From: Spirochaetia bacterium
GTDB lineage: Bacteria; Spirochaetota; Spirochaetia; PWKH01
Length of the DNA stretch: 42,253 bases
Assembly: GCA_007116075.1 (NCBI GenBank)
Contig: SKJE01000098.1
Span: 1-42,253 of the forward strand
Direction of reading: 5' to 3'
The stretch's first letter is position 1; every line of letters begins with the position of its first letter. Position numbers and translations under genes: made by a program. Of the stretch, positions 30,879 through 40,181 are shown piece after piece. The notes below the pieces were generated by a model. That model was not told where the DNA came from and searched no databases. It saw only the letters and a list, made by a program, of their open reading frames with translations.

Positions 30879-31514
30879 ATGAGTGATAAGACGCTGGTGG
30901 GATATGATCGAAAGGACCTCAGGAAAGGGGCGACTAAGCAGCTTCGGCGCGATGGTCAGATCCCTTCGGTCATCTACGGGAAGAACGAGACTAAGAATAT
31001 CTATGTTGAGGCCCGTGAATTTGACAAGAAGTTTCATCATATCTCCGAAAATACCCTGATAACCATCAAGATCGGGCGCAAGAAACACGATGTTCTGATA
31101 AAGGATTATCAGGAGAACCACCTCAAGAATTATATGGTTCATATCGACTTTTATGAAGTTGAGCAGGGTAAGCTGCTGCGGACCAATATTCCTGTTCACC
31201 TGGAAGGTTCTCCAAAGGGTGTCAAGGAGGGAGGCCTGCTTCAACAGACGCTCCATGAGATTGAGGTTGAATGTACCCCCAAGGACATTCCCGAATTCTT
31301 CTCTCTTGATGTTTCAGCCCTCGAACTGGGTGAAAGCCTTCATGTATCCAGTCTTTCTGCACCGGAGGGAGTGAAAATCCTTTCTGATGAGGACGATTCC
31401 ATTGTAACCATCACTGCTCCGAGACAGGAAGAGGAAGAGGGTGAAGAAGAAGCTGCAGATGCTGAACCTGAAGTGATTGGTGAAACTAAGAGTGACAAAG
31501 ACAGCGAAGAGTAG
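30879..31514 (+). CDS. rplY: 50S ribosomal protein bL25 (CTC form)
   Basis: A 211-residue long bL25, which binds 5S rRNA. The N-terminal L25 domain (about 1-95: LRRDGQIPSVIYGK, HVDFYEV-like HIDFYEVEQGK) is followed by the TL5/CTC beta-domain (about 96-185: VHLEGSPKGVKEGGLLQQTLHEIEVECTPKDIPEFFSLDVSALELGESLHV) and an acidic low-complexity tail rich in Glu. The RBS is AAAGGAG. Three bp separate it from pth, the classic L25-pth pair. Confidence 0.95.
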   Translation: MSDKTLVGYDRKDLRKGATKQLRRDGQIPSVIYGKNETKNIYVEAREFDKKFHHISENTLITIKIGRKKHDVLIKDYQENHLKNYMVHIDFYEVEQGKLLRTNIPVHLEGSPKGVKEGGLLQQTLHEIEVECTPKDIPEFFSLDVSALELGESLHVSSLSAPEGVKILSDEDDSIVTITAPRQEEEEGEEEAADAEPEVIGETKSDKDSEE

Positions 31515-31517
31515 GTC

Positions 31518-32114
31518 ATGCGGATGAAATGGCTGATGCTGGGCCTGGGAAATCCAGGTACGGTGTATGAGAGAACCCGGCATAATGTCGGGTTCTTGTC
31601 TTTGGAGGGCCTTGTACGCTCTTTGAATGGTACCCTGAGGAAAGCTTGGCTGCACCCCTATCGTTCAGCCTCCGGATATCTTGAGACAGCTCCCTGCCTG
31701 TTTGTACAGCCTCTGACCTATATGAATCGGTCCGGCCTTATCCTGCCTAGGCTGATGAGGCGGTACAATCTTGATGCTTCCTCCCTGGTGGTCTTCTGCG
31801 ACAACATGGACCTCCCTACCGGTGCAATTCGGGTTCGAAAAGGGGGGGGTACTGCGGGACATCGGGGTATAGCTTCTGTTCAGCAGCATCTCGACTCCAA
31901 TGAATTCATCAGGATATATATCGGTATCGGCCGGCCCGAGAGGGGAGTTTCGGTTGTGGATCATGTTCTGGGAGTTCCTCATGAACGGGATGAACAGTTG
32001 ATCACACAGGGAATCAGACGTGCTGAGGCTGCAGCTGCGGCACTGGTACAGTTTCCCCTAGAGAGGGTTTATGATGAATTCAATCGAAAGGATGCTCATC
32101 CCGCAGCTCCTTAA
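31518..32114 (+). CDS. pth: Peptidyl-tRNA hydrolase
   Basis: 198 residues. Releases tRNA from dropped-off peptidyl-tRNA. Motifs: LGLGNPGTVYERTRHNVGF with the catalytic His near residue 22, QPLTYMNRSG, CDNMDLPTGAIRVRKGGGTAGHRGI with the catalytic Asp, and IRIYIGIGRPERG. The ATG at 31518 or the one two codons later could be used. The 3' end overlaps tilS by 44 nt. Confidence 0.95.
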   Translation: MRMKWLMLGLGNPGTVYERTRHNVGFLSLEGLVRSLNGTLRKAWLHPYRSASGYLETAPCLFVQPLTYMNRSGLILPRLMRRYNLDASSLVVFCDNMDLPTGAIRVRKGGGTAGHRGIASVQQHLDSNEFIRIYIGIGRPERGVSVVDHVLGVPHERDEQLITQGIRRAEAAAAALVQFPLERVYDEFNRKDAHPAAP

Positions 32115-33492
32115 CAGAGTATCAGCCTATGGGCTGGCCCGGGATCAGGCAATAGCGGTGGCCTATTCCGGCGGTCCCGATTCAACAGCACTGCTGGAGC
32201 TGCTTGTACGCTGCCGTGACCGAGGACTGCTCGCTCACGGTCTTTCCGCGCTCTATGTAAATCATCGACTCAGGTCCTCACATGAGCTTGATGCTGAGGT
32301 GGAACAGATCAGCGAGTACTGCACCGTCCGGAATGTTCCCTTGACCGTCATCGATCTCGGAGATCAGACAGTCTATAAGTATGCTTGGGATCATGACCAG
32401 AGCATTGAGGAGGCTGCCCGATTTCTGCGTTACCAGGCACTCAGGGAGTACACCAGTAATGAAGCGGTCTTTACCGCCCATACCCGGGATGATCAGAGTG
32501 AGACACTGATCATGCGGTTTTTTTCTGGAAGCGGCATTACAGGACTGACCGGTATCCCTGAAACCAGGCCTCCCTTTTATCGTCCTCTTTTGGAACATTC
32601 CAAGGAGCAGCTGATGAAGTTTCTAGAACAGACTGGTACCGGATTCTGTGAGGATTCCACAAACAGGGGGGTCGTTTACCGCAGGAATCAGCTACGGGAC
32701 CTGCTTCCTGAAATCCAGCGGGTGTTTCCGGGATACCAGCGTGCTCTGGATGCGCTGCTATGTAAGATGCAGTGGGTCCGGGAATCTCTTGATGCTTCAG
32801 ATGTTCCGCTGACCCAGACTTATATTGACTTAGAACGGGAGACAGTCATCTTTTCCTTAGAGGAGTTTACCCGGTTAAGTCCCTACCAACGTATGGAGCA
32901 GCTGTTCAGTTGGTGGAACAGCTGTCTCGGAAGGGAAGGTGAGTCTCTTCCCTTCGACTCACTGCGGCCCTTTCTGGATTGGTGCACCCGACAGAATGAG
33001 CTCCGCAGGAGGATTCCGGTGTTTGACCTATACCAGAGCAGTCTTGAAGTGAAGGGTGACCGTGTTTTTTGGAGGAGGGCTGTTGCCCAGAAGGAGAAAA
33101 AGGGGTATCTTAAGGCTGTAACCGCCGGGAGTACCCTATTATGTGACGGAATATATCTTTGTGTCAGGGAAAGTGACCAATTCACGCCTGATACCATCGC
33201 CCTGGTGAAAGAACGGCTCCAGCTCCCGCTGGTTGTCCGTTCCCCAAAGGACGGCGACGTGATATCCTCCACGGGGGGAACTAAGCGGTTGAGTAAACTG
33301 CTTTCAGACTGGAAAGTGCCCAGGCAGATGCGCTGGATGATTCCGGTCATTGAGGACCGCAGTGGGATCCAGGCAGTTCTTGGATCTGCTCTGGGATATC
33401 ATGACCGGGCGGCGGCGGAGCATACAAGAACTATTCGGGATGACCAGCGGTATCTGCTGTTTTCTCTCGAAATCATAGGGAGTGAAAATTGA
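32071..33492 (+). CDS. tilS: tRNA(Ile)-lysidine synthase
   Basis: 473 residues. Converts the wobble C34 of the CAU-anticodon tRNA-Ile to lysidine using ATP and Lys, so it reads AUA. The PP-loop AVAYSGGPDSTALL is at about 29-42, with YVNHRLR and AHTRDDQSETLIMRFFSGSGITGLTGI typical of the N-type ATPase domain. A C-terminal TilS domain contains SPKDGDVISSTGGTKRLSKLLSDWKVPRQMRWMIPVIED. Starts inside pth (ATG ATG at 32071/32074). The order pth-tilS-ftsH matches that of Borrelia. Confidence 0.94.
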   Translation: MMNSIERMLIPQLLNRVSAYGLARDQAIAVAYSGGPDSTALLELLVRCRDRGLLAHGLSALYVNHRLRSSHELDAEVEQISEYCTVRNVPLTVIDLGDQTVYKYAWDHDQSIEEAARFLRYQALREYTSNEAVFTAHTRDDQSETLIMRFFSGSGITGLTGIPETRPPFYRPLLEHSKEQLMKFLEQTGTGFCEDSTNRGVVYRRNQLRDLLPEIQRVFPGYQRALDALLCKMQWVRESLDASDVPLTQTYIDLERETVIFSLEEFTRLSPYQRMEQLFSWWNSCLGREGESLPFDSLRPFLDWCTRQNELRRRIPVFDLYQSSLEVKGDRVFWRRAVAQKEKKGYLKAVTAGSTLLCDGIYLCVRESDQFTPDTIALVKERLQLPLVVRSPKDGDVISSTGGTKRLSKLLSDWKVPRQMRWMIPVIEDRSGIQAVLGSALGYHDRAAAEHTRTIRDDQRYLLFSLEIIGSEN

Positions 33493-35387
33493 ATTTTTCC
33501 AATAACAACCGTAACAAACAGGACCAGGATAAACGTCCGTCCCAGGACCAGGGACCGAAATTCGATTTTGGGAAAAATCGATTTGCCCTTTTTTTCCTGC
33601 TATCTCTTATCATTATGTTTGCAGTGATTCTCATGTCCAATGGAGATGCAGGGGTGCAGGAGGTTCCCTATTCGACCTTCCTGAACTATGTCGACTCCGG
33701 TCAGGTTGCCTCAGCGGAGATCGTGGATAACAGCGAAGTGGTATTTACCCTCCGAAGCCAGACAGGAACAGGAGTACGTAACCGCAGCAGGATACCCTAT
33801 CACGATGAACAGCTGCTTCCCATGCTCAGGGAGCGGGGAGTGGTCATTTCCGGTTCAGTACGGGGTGTTTCTCCGTTTCGTATCTTGCTAGAGGTGCTGC
33901 CCTGGGGAATTTTTATCTTCTTTTTCTGGTTCATGTATCGCCAGATGCAGGGTTCAGGCAGCAAAGCCTTCTCCTTTGGAAAAAGCAAAGCCAAGGAGTA
34001 CAAAGAGGATGATATCAAAATCACCTTTAAGGACGTTGCAGGCCAGACCGAGGCGAAGTATGAGCTGGAAGAGGTTGTGGAATTCCTGAAGAAACCTGAA
34101 AAATTCGTCAAGGTGGGTGCAAAGATTCCCAAGGGAATCCTGCTGGTAGGTCTGCCCGGTACTGGCAAGACGCTGCTTGCAAAGGCGGTGGCCGGTGAGG
34201 CGGGGGTCTCCTTTCTCCATATGTCCGGTTCGGACTTTGTGGAGATGTTCGTAGGTGTCGGTGCAAGCAGGGTCAGGGACCTCTTTGATATGGGACGTAA
34301 AAGTGCTCCCTGTATTATCTTTATTGATGAGCTTGATGCGGTCGGCCGGACCCGTGGTGCGGGATACGGAGGCGGCCATGATGAGCGGGAGCAGACCCTG
34401 AACCAGATGCTTGTGGAAATGGACGGATTTGAGACAAAGACAGGTGTTATTGTCATTGCAGCCACAAACCGGCCGGACGTATTGGACCCGGCACTGCTGC
34501 GGCCCGGACGTTTTGACCGACAGGTTGTGGTTGATATGCCTGACGTCAAGGAACGGGAGGCCATTCTCAAGATTCATTGCAGAACAATTAAAGTTGATGA
34601 TACGGTCGACCTGCACCGAATTGCCCGGGCGACCCCGGGAACATCCGGTGCAGATCTTGCCAATCTGGTCAATGAGGCGGCACTCTTTGCCGCCAGGAGA
34701 TCCAGTGAGACCCTCAATATGAATGATTTTGAGCAGGCTAGAGATAAACTGCTGCTCGGTATTGCCCGGCAGTCCAAGGTGATGACTCCCGAGGAGAAGC
34801 GGGCAACCGCATTTCATGAGGCGGGGCATGCTCTCATGCACTACCACTTGAAGGATGTGGATCCTCTCCATAAGGTAACCATCATACCCCACGGACAGGC
34901 TTTGGGTGTAACAATTTCTCTCCCTGTGAAGGATACCTATACGAAGCGAAAGAAGCAGCTGCTCTCCTGGATAAAGATAGCCATGGGAGGCTTTGTTGCA
35001 GAGGAGCTGGTGTATCAGGATACAACTACCGGCACCTCCAATGATATCAAGCAGGCAACCAATATTGCCCGGCGTATGGTCACTGAATGGGGCATGAGTG
35101 ATGAAATAGGATTTGTATCCTATGGGCAGGAGGATGAGCCGCTGTTTATCGGGAAAGAGATTGCCCGGCACAAGGATTATTCCGAGGATACAGCCAAGCG
35201 GATTGACAAGGAAGTATCAAGCATCCTAAACGATTGTCTTCAGGATACCCGGAAGGTGCTCTCAACTCACCGGGATCAGCTGGATGCGCTCACCGATGCC
35301 CTCATCGAACGGGAAACTATGGATGATCGGGAAATTCGGGAGCTCCTCGGGCTTGCCATTGAAGAACGAGTGACGGATTTTTCATGA
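33489..35387 (+). CDS. ftsH: ATP-dependent zinc metalloprotease FtsH
   Basis: A 632-residue membrane-anchored AAA+ protease that degrades misfolded membrane proteins and regulators. Two membrane segments (about 32-50 and 130-150) flank a periplasmic domain. Walker A GLPGTGKT is at 221-228, followed by the Walker [10 protein letters not shown] region, second region of homology [21 protein letters not shown], and zinc motif HEAGH near 443-447. The start is TTG, overlapping the tilS stop by 4 nt, with GGGAG 6 nt upstream; no ATG fits better, and the reading begins [10 protein letters not shown]. The stop overlaps the lepA ATG by 4 nt. Confidence 0.96.
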   Translation: MNFSNNNRNKQDQDKRPSQDQGPKFDFGKNRFALFFLLSLIIMFAVILMSNGDAGVQEVPYSTFLNYVDSGQVASAEIVDNSEVVFTLRSQTGTGVRNRSRIPYHDEQLLPMLRERGVVISGSVRGVSPFRILLEVLPWGIFIFFFWFMYRQMQGSGSKAFSFGKSKAKEYKEDDIKITFKDVAGQTEAKYELEEVVEFLKKPEKFVKVGAKIPKGILLVGLPGTGKTLLAKAVAGEAGVSFLHMSGSDFVEMFVGVGASRVRDLFDMGRKSAPCIIFIDELDAVGRTRGAGYGGGHDEREQTLNQMLVEMDGFETKTGVIVIAATNRPDVLDPALLRPGRFDRQVVVDMPDVKEREAILKIHCRTIKVDDTVDLHRIARATPGTSGADLANLVNEAALFAARRSSETLNMNDFEQARDKLLLGIARQSKVMTPEEKRATAFHEAGHALMHYHLKDVDPLHKVTIIPHGQALGVTISLPVKDTYTKRKKQLLSWIKIAMGGFVAEELVYQDTTTGTSNDIKQATNIARRMVTEWGMSDEIGFVSYGQEDEPLFIGKEIARHKDYSEDTAKRIDKEVSSILNDCLQDTRKVLSTHRDQLDALTDALIERETMDDREIRELLGLAIEERVTDFS

Positions 35388-37195
35388 GTAAAGACCTTAA
35401 ACGAACACGAAACTTTTGCATTATAGCCCATATAGACCATGGGAAATCGACCCTTGCGGATCGGTTTATTGACCATGCAATGATTGTAGAACAGCGAAAT
35501 TACATGGACCAGATGCTTGACTCCATGGACATTGAACGGGAGCGTGGGATCACCATAAAATCCCACGCGATCACGATGCCCTACACGGCCGATGACGGAC
35601 AAGTGTATGAACTTAATTTGGTGGATACCCCCGGTCACGTAGATTTTTCCTATGAAGTTTCCCGGGCGATCTCATCCTGTGAGGGAGCACTGCTGCTCAT
35701 TGACGCGTCCCAGGGAGTTGAGGCGCAGACACTGGCCAACATGTATATGGCCATGGAACTTAACCTGGAAATAATTCCTGTGATCAATAAGATAGACCTT
35801 CCCAGCGCTGATATCGAAATGGTGCGTCATCAGATTGATCATGATTTGGGTCTTGATCCCGATGCAGCAGGAATGGTATCAGGTAAAACCGGACAAGGTG
35901 TGCCTGATCTGCTCGAGAAAATAGTGGAATTCATCTCGCCCCCGAAGGGGGACAGTGATGCTCCGGTCAAGGCCTTAATTTTTGACTCCCAGTACGATGC
36001 TTACCGCGGGGTAGTGGTGCACGTGCGTATGTTTGACGGAGAAGTTCGCAAGGGTGATGAGATTATGTTCTATCATAATCAGTCAGTCTATAAGGTGGAG
36101 GAGGTGGGGTATTTTCAGATGGGACCCCATCAGAAGGATGTACTCACCGCCGGTGAGGTAGGGTATATTATCGCCGGAATCAAGGAAATCTCAGATATCC
36201 GTATCGGTGATACGGTAACCGGAGCAAAGCGCCCCTGTGAAGTGCCCCTAGCGGGATTTAAAGAGGTCAAGCCGGTCGTATACTCCTCGATTTATCCGGT
36301 GGACTCCAATGACTACGAGGAACTCCATACTGCTATCGACAAACTGAAGCTCAATGATGCTTCTTTGGTATATGAGAAGGATAACTCAGCCGCCCTCGGG
36401 TTTGGATTCCGTTGCGGTTTTCTCGGGCTGCTGCACCTCGAGGTAATACAGGAGCGCATTGAGCGGGAATTTGATCTCTCCATCGTATTTACGTCTCCCT
36501 CTGTGCGCTATCGGGTCTATTTTAAGGATGGGGAAGTCAGTTTTGTTGATAATCCCCTTGAGTATCCTGATCCGTTGAGTGTTGATTTTTCCGAGGAGCC
36601 CTATATCAGGGCGAGTATCATAACCCCGGGAGATTATCTCGGGAATATCATGAATCTCTGCATGGAAAAGCGGGGAATCCAGAACGGCATGCACTACCTT
36701 GATGAACGTCGGGTTGAACTCATCTATGAGATGCCCCTGGCTGAGGTGCTCTTTGAGTTTTATGACCGGCTGAAAAGTGTCAGTAGAGGGTATGCTTCCT
36801 TTGACTATGAGATGATCGGCTACCGGGAGACGAAACTGGTCCGACTTGACATCCTCGTCAACGGTAATATGGTGGATGCCCTTTCCCAGCTGGTCTTTCG
36901 GGATCAGGCGGCCTCACGGGCACGGCAGGTCTGCAAGAAGTTGAAGGACGAGATCCCCCGACAGCAGTTCAAAATACCTATCCAGGGATCTATTGGGAAT
37001 TCTGTTATTGCCAGGGAAACCATTAATGCCTACCGCAAGGATGTCACCTCAAAGTGTTACGGCGGCGATATCTCAAGAAAGCGAAAACTGCTTGAGAAGC
37101 AAAAGGAAGGAAAGAAGCGTATGAAGATGGTTGGCAACGTGGAAGTGCCCCAGAGCGCCTTTCTCGCAGTTCTCAGGGGAAGTGAAGACAACTAA
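35384..37195 (+). CDS. lepA: Elongation factor 4 (LepA)
   Basis: A 603-residue translational GTPase related to EF-G that acts on initiation or back-translocation. G1 is AHIDHGKST, G2 RGITIKSH, G3 DTPGHVDF, G4 NKIDLP. The LepA-specific C-terminal domain ends with ETINAYRKDVTSKCYGGDISRKRKLLEKQKEGKKRMK and VPQSAFLAVL. Last gene of the plus-strand run, followed within 20 bp by a strong terminator. Confidence 0.97.
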   Translation: MSKDLKRTRNFCIIAHIDHGKSTLADRFIDHAMIVEQRNYMDQMLDSMDIERERGITIKSHAITMPYTADDGQVYELNLVDTPGHVDFSYEVSRAISSCEGALLLIDASQGVEAQTLANMYMAMELNLEIIPVINKIDLPSADIEMVRHQIDHDLGLDPDAAGMVSGKTGQGVPDLLEKIVEFISPPKGDSDAPVKALIFDSQYDAYRGVVVHVRMFDGEVRKGDEIMFYHNQSVYKVEEVGYFQMGPHQKDVLTAGEVGYIIAGIKEISDIRIGDTVTGAKRPCEVPLAGFKEVKPVVYSSIYPVDSNDYEELHTAIDKLKLNDASLVYEKDNSAALGFGFRCGFLGLLHLEVIQERIEREFDLSIVFTSPSVRYRVYFKDGEVSFVDNPLEYPDPLSVDFSEEPYIRASIITPGDYLGNIMNLCMEKRGIQNGMHYLDERRVELIYEMPLAEVLFEFYDRLKSVSRGYASFDYEMIGYRETKLVRLDILVNGNMVDALSQLVFRDQAASRARQVCKKLKDEIPRQQFKIPIQGSIGNSVIARETINAYRKDVTSKCYGGDISRKRKLLEKQKEGKKRMKMVGNVEVPQSAFLAVLRGSEDN

Positions 37196-37213
37196 GGACT
37201 GCCTGAATGTAAT

Positions 37214-37245
37214 AAAAAAGGACTGTTAACAAACAGTCCTTTTTT
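37214..37245. terminator. Bidirectional intrinsic terminator (lepA / PpiD-like)
   Basis: GGACTGTT-AACA-AACAGTCC stem flanked by A6 on the left and T6 on the right. Read from either strand it gives a GC-containing hairpin followed by a U-run, ending lepA on the plus strand and the foldase gene on the minus strand. Confidence 0.93.
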
Positions 37246-37263
37246 ATCGCCATACGGGCGGAG

Positions 37264-38793
37264 CTACTGAAGCAGCTGTGTAATAAATACCGACATAAAG
37301 TTATTCTCCAGTTTTGGAGAATTCAGTACCATCTGAGAAAAATCGTTCTGCTGCATCTCTTGGGTATAGTAGGGATAGATTGAAGTGAGTGAAGCAATCT
37401 GCTCATCACTCTGGCGTTCAATATCAGCTACAGCAGCCACCATGACATAATTGCCGGTGGTGAGCGGTCCGGTCATCTCACCAACATCCCTTGAAAAGAG
37501 CTCCCTCAACACATAGGGGTTGCCAGATGCTCCTCCAATAACTCCCTGGGGATCAGCTTGGCTCATTCTTCCCAGTAACATGGACCCATTATAGTTCAGG
37601 GGCATGTAATCAGTGGTATGAACCGTCAGACCCGCATCTTCCGCTGCCTGTGAAAATCCAGAGGCCTCGGCCAAGGAAATAAAATCCTGGGCTTCTTGAG
37701 TGAAGTAGTCCTGAAGAACACCTCGGGCTGTCCGTCCCATATATGTCCGAATAGCTGAGAGCACCTCTTCCTGTTCAAGGTCAGCATCGCGAGCTGCGTT
37801 GTTCACCCGATAGATTGCATATCCGTAGTCAGTCCTGACGAGTTCGCTTATTTCACCAGAACTGAGTGCAAACACATCACTTAGCTGCTGTTCTTCTTCG
37901 AAGTCTTCCAGAAGTTCGTAGTAATACTGCCAGCCTTCCTGACCGTCATCCTGGGCTAACATATCGATGGAATAGGTACGGGAAGCTTCCTCAAAGGTAA
38001 TCTCTCCACTGGAGATCCGATTCCGTACCGTTTCGGCTTCGCTCTGGTTGTCCCGAAGGCTGATCAAACTGATATCAATCTGGCGAAAGGGTTCGGAGTT
38101 ATTCCGGGCAAAGGCAGCAGCCTGATCATCAGGATAGTCCTGGATATGAAATGCTATGTAGTCAAACTTTTTTTCTACTTGACCGAGACCCATAACGAAT
38201 TCTGCTTCACCCCTTGAAACCTTGGAGGAGAAGAGATCCGATGCAACCTGCTGCTGCAGAATATCCCGGCGCACCTGGTCCAAAATCTCCTGTCGCCGGG
38301 AAATTGGTGTTTCCTGGTAGAGAGAGCGGTCAAATTCACCCTGATTATTGATGTATGGGCCGCTGGTAAGCAGTACCTTCTGGACATTATCATCGGAGAC
38401 GGAAAAACCAGCTGCTTCAGCACGCTGTTTAAGGTCCATATAGATTACGGTGTTATTGAAGGCGGATCTCCATATCTGGAACAGTTCCCACTGGATATTT
38501 TCTCCGCTCACTTCACTTCGCCACTGAGAGGCGATATTCTGATGTTGGTGATACAGATAACTGTTGTATTCATATACAATAGGCTCACCGTCATAGGAAC
38601 CGAATACAATTCCGTCCTGGGATGAACCGACACCCACTAAGGCGGGGGCAACGACAAAACTGAGGACAATGAGGACCAAAATGATGAGGCTGAATACCCA
38701 AAAGATCGGGCTTCTCTGCTTTTTTACGGCAGCAGGGTTGTCCTTACCCTGTTCCCGTGAAGATGCACCTCGAGATGATGTATGTTTCGGCAT
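37264..38793 (-). CDS. PpiD/SurA-like membrane-anchored peptidyl-prolyl isomerase
   Basis: A 509-residue periplasmic foldase candidate. A basic cytoplasmic N terminus is followed by a single membrane anchor at about 29-52 (IFWVFSLIILVLIVLSFVVAPALVG), then a SurA_N-like chaperone domain (NTVIYMDLKQRAEAAGFSVSDDNV) and a parvulin-like rotamase region around SSGEITFEEASRTYSIDMLAQDDGQEGW and SSGEISELVRTDYGYAIYRV. This matches PpiD-type proteins, which help exported proteins fold at the Sec translocon; length is a little below the E. coli PpiD (about 620). The frame extends to 38859, but the ATG at 38793 has AAAGGA 7 nt upstream and begins MPKHTSSRG. Confidence 0.82.
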   Translation of the reverse strand: MPKHTSSRGASSREQGKDNPAAVKKQRSPIFWVFSLIILVLIVLSFVVAPALVGVGSSQDGIVFGSYDGEPIVYEYNSYLYHQHQNIASQWRSEVSGENIQWELFQIWRSAFNNTVIYMDLKQRAEAAGFSVSDDNVQKVLLTSGPYINNQGEFDRSLYQETPISRRQEILDQVRRDILQQQVASDLFSSKVSRGEAEFVMGLGQVEKKFDYIAFHIQDYPDDQAAAFARNNSEPFRQIDISLISLRDNQSEAETVRNRISSGEITFEEASRTYSIDMLAQDDGQEGWQYYYELLEDFEEEQQLSDVFALSSGEISELVRTDYGYAIYRVNNAARDADLEQEEVLSAIRTYMGRTARGVLQDYFTQEAQDFISLAEASGFSQAAEDAGLTVHTTDYMPLNYNGSMLLGRMSQADPQGVIGGASGNPYVLRELFSRDVGEMTGPLTTGNYVMVAAVADIERQSDEQIASLTSIYPYYTQEMQQNDFSQMVLNSPKLENNFMSVFITQLLQ

Positions 38794-38830
38794 ATGCATA
38801 TCCTTTCTCGTGACAAGTATACTCCTGAGA

Positions 38831-38859
38831 AAGCTATCATGTTGATTCGTCAATGTCAA
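38831..38859 (-). promoter_or_regulatory. Tentative promoter of the PpiD-like gene
   Basis: Minus strand TTGACA (38859-38854), a 17-bp spacer and TAGCTT (38836-38831). The -35 is perfect and the -10 poor. The leader would be about 30 nt. Confidence 0.35.
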
Positions 38860-38943
38860 TTACAACAACGCGATTGTGGGGGAGAGCAGGATACCTGTAT
38901 CTCCTTCCTGACGCTCGTTGTGATCATTTTCCACTTCAACGTG

Positions 38944-38972
38944 TTGACCCTCAGCGGGCTTTATTCTATATT
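38944..38972 (+). promoter_or_regulatory. Promoter of tRNA-Pro
   Basis: TTGACC (38944-38949), a 17-bp spacer and TATATT (38967-38972), with the start expected near 38979, 15 nt before the tRNA. Together with the terminator this makes tRNA-Pro a single-gene unit. Confidence 0.65.
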
Positions 38973-38993
38973 CCTTGAAGAGCATTTTTATAT

Positions 38994-39066
38994 CGGGCTG
39001 TAGCGCAGGGGCTAGCGCGCTTGGTTCGGGACCAAGAAGTCGGCAGTTCAAATCTGCCCAGCCCGA
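38994..39066 (+). tRNA. tRNA-Pro (anticodon CGG)
   Basis: Acceptor arms CGGGCTG/CAGCCCG, D-arm with GCGC stem, anticodon arm CTTGG-TTCGGGA-CCAAG giving anticodon CGG, and T-arm GGCAGTTCAAATCTGCC. Discriminator A; CCA is not encoded. Confidence 0.93.
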
Positions 39067-39075
39067 AATGCCAGG

Positions 39076-39111
39076 AGATAGACGGTTTAATCACTGTCTA
39101 TCTTTTTTTTT
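39076..39111 (+). terminator. Intrinsic terminator after tRNA-Pro
   Basis: Stem AGATAGAC / GTCTATCT (8 bp) with a 12-nt loop followed by a run of nine T. Ends the tRNA-Pro transcript. Confidence 0.85.
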
Positions 39112-39206
39112 GTGATGAATATTCTACACTCCGGGTAATTTATGCTATGCTATATTTGCAGTAATGATTGAAGTATATGCGTACACCGTCTCAATCGACA
39201 CGTTGA

Positions 39207-39235
39207 TTGATGTTCAGTTCAAATCATTGTATAAC
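39207..39235 (+). promoter_or_regulatory. Probable promoter of the acyltransferase-udk pair
   Basis: TTGATG (39207-39212), a 17-bp spacer and TATAAC (39230-39235), giving a leader of about 50 nt before the acyltransferase ATG. Confidence 0.45.
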
Positions 39236-39290
39236 AAGTTGAGGATAGCGCAAAACTTGCTGTCTTTTAAAGATTTAAATGGGAATTGCT

Positions 39291-40175
39291 ATGAAATGTT
39301 CACCCTTAGCTGCAAAGCAGATTACAGATCTCTCCCCCTATATCGTACCACTATCCGGCCGTCTCTCGGTGCTGATTCTTCCCCGGCGACTTGTTGATTC
39401 ATCGAGGGCTGTACTTGCGGAAATCGGAAGAGCTCGAAAACAGTCTTTCAGTGAGAAGGGAGCAGGAGGAAACGGAGCACTTGATCTTGACTCCTTTGAC
39501 GAGATATATAACCAGATGTGTGTCATAGAGCGGACCTGTGACGGCTCTTACGAAATTATAGGGGGCTACAGGTTTTATCTGCAGACTGAGCATGATCTTC
39601 AGTCCCTTGATATGGATCGGCTATTTGACTGCAGCAGTTTTTATAAGAACAGCGGCAATATGCCAGCTCTAGAACTGGGCAGAAGCTTCATTGTTCCAAG
39701 GGCACAGAAGCAGGCAGATGTCTTTTCTGCTCTGTTCTCCGGTCTTGGCCTGATCCTCAACCTTTACAGCCAGGCACAATGGTTTTTCGGAAAGATTACC
39801 TTCTACCCCGATAATCAACATAACGGAGCGGTTCTCCAGTTTCTACGGAAATTTCACGGTGATGTGCATCAGGAGATCCATCCTCGCAGTGAACTGTCTC
39901 TTCAAGAATCCCTGGATTTCAGCAGTCTCAGTTATTACCAAGCCCTGCGTAAAGTCAGGTCCTGGATGCCTGAGATCCTGCGGATATACCTGCGTTTTAC
40001 AGAACCAAAATATGCTCTGGTCTCTCCTCCTGCGGCGAACGAAGCCTTTGGAGATGGTATTTTTGAGGCGGCCTTCAGAATTTTTATACCTGCTATCGGG
40101 GATGTGTGGCAAAAGAAGTTTCTCCAGCCCACGGAAAAGTATACCGGTCAGGCAGAGTACTTTTTTAAGGGGTAA
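39291..40175 (+). CDS. OlsB/hemolysin-like GNAT acyltransferase
   Basis: 294 residues resembling the Acetyltransf_5 (OlsB-like) family of N-acyltransferases that use acyl-ACP to acylate ornithine, or related amines, for aminolipids. The supporting stretch is IIGGYRFYLQTEHDLQSLDMDRLFDCSSFYKNSGNMPALELGRSFIVPRAQKQADVFSALFSGLGLIL: a YR-x-x-x start, an F-D-S/C-x motif, and ELGRSFIVP, the family core. The lipid product is not proven here. The ATG at 39291 has GGGA 7 nt upstream; one at 39279 also fits the frame. udk begins 6 bp after its stop. Confidence 0.72.
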   Translation: MKCSPLAAKQITDLSPYIVPLSGRLSVLILPRRLVDSSRAVLAEIGRARKQSFSEKGAGGNGALDLDSFDEIYNQMCVIERTCDGSYEIIGGYRFYLQTEHDLQSLDMDRLFDCSSFYKNSGNMPALELGRSFIVPRAQKQADVFSALFSGLGLILNLYSQAQWFFGKITFYPDNQHNGAVLQFLRKFHGDVHQEIHPRSELSLQESLDFSSLSYYQALRKVRSWMPEILRIYLRFTEPKYALVSPPAANEAFGDGIFEAAFRIFIPAIGDVWQKKFLQPTEKYTGQAEYFFKG

Positions 40176-40181
40176 CAGCAT

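Noticed and set aside
33954-35171. 405-codon minus-strand frame inside ftsH
   Set aside because: Antisense of the highly conserved FtsH AAA+ and protease domains; no RBS and no recognisable protein features.
38782-39003. 73-codon plus-strand frame upstream of tRNA-Pro
   Set aside because: It starts inside the divergent foldase gene, runs through the tRNA promoter and into the tRNA, so it is not a gene.
39164-39397. 77-codon frame overlapping the acyltransferase start
   Set aside because: No RBS, contains the predicted promoter of the acyltransferase, and overlaps its coding start in another frame.
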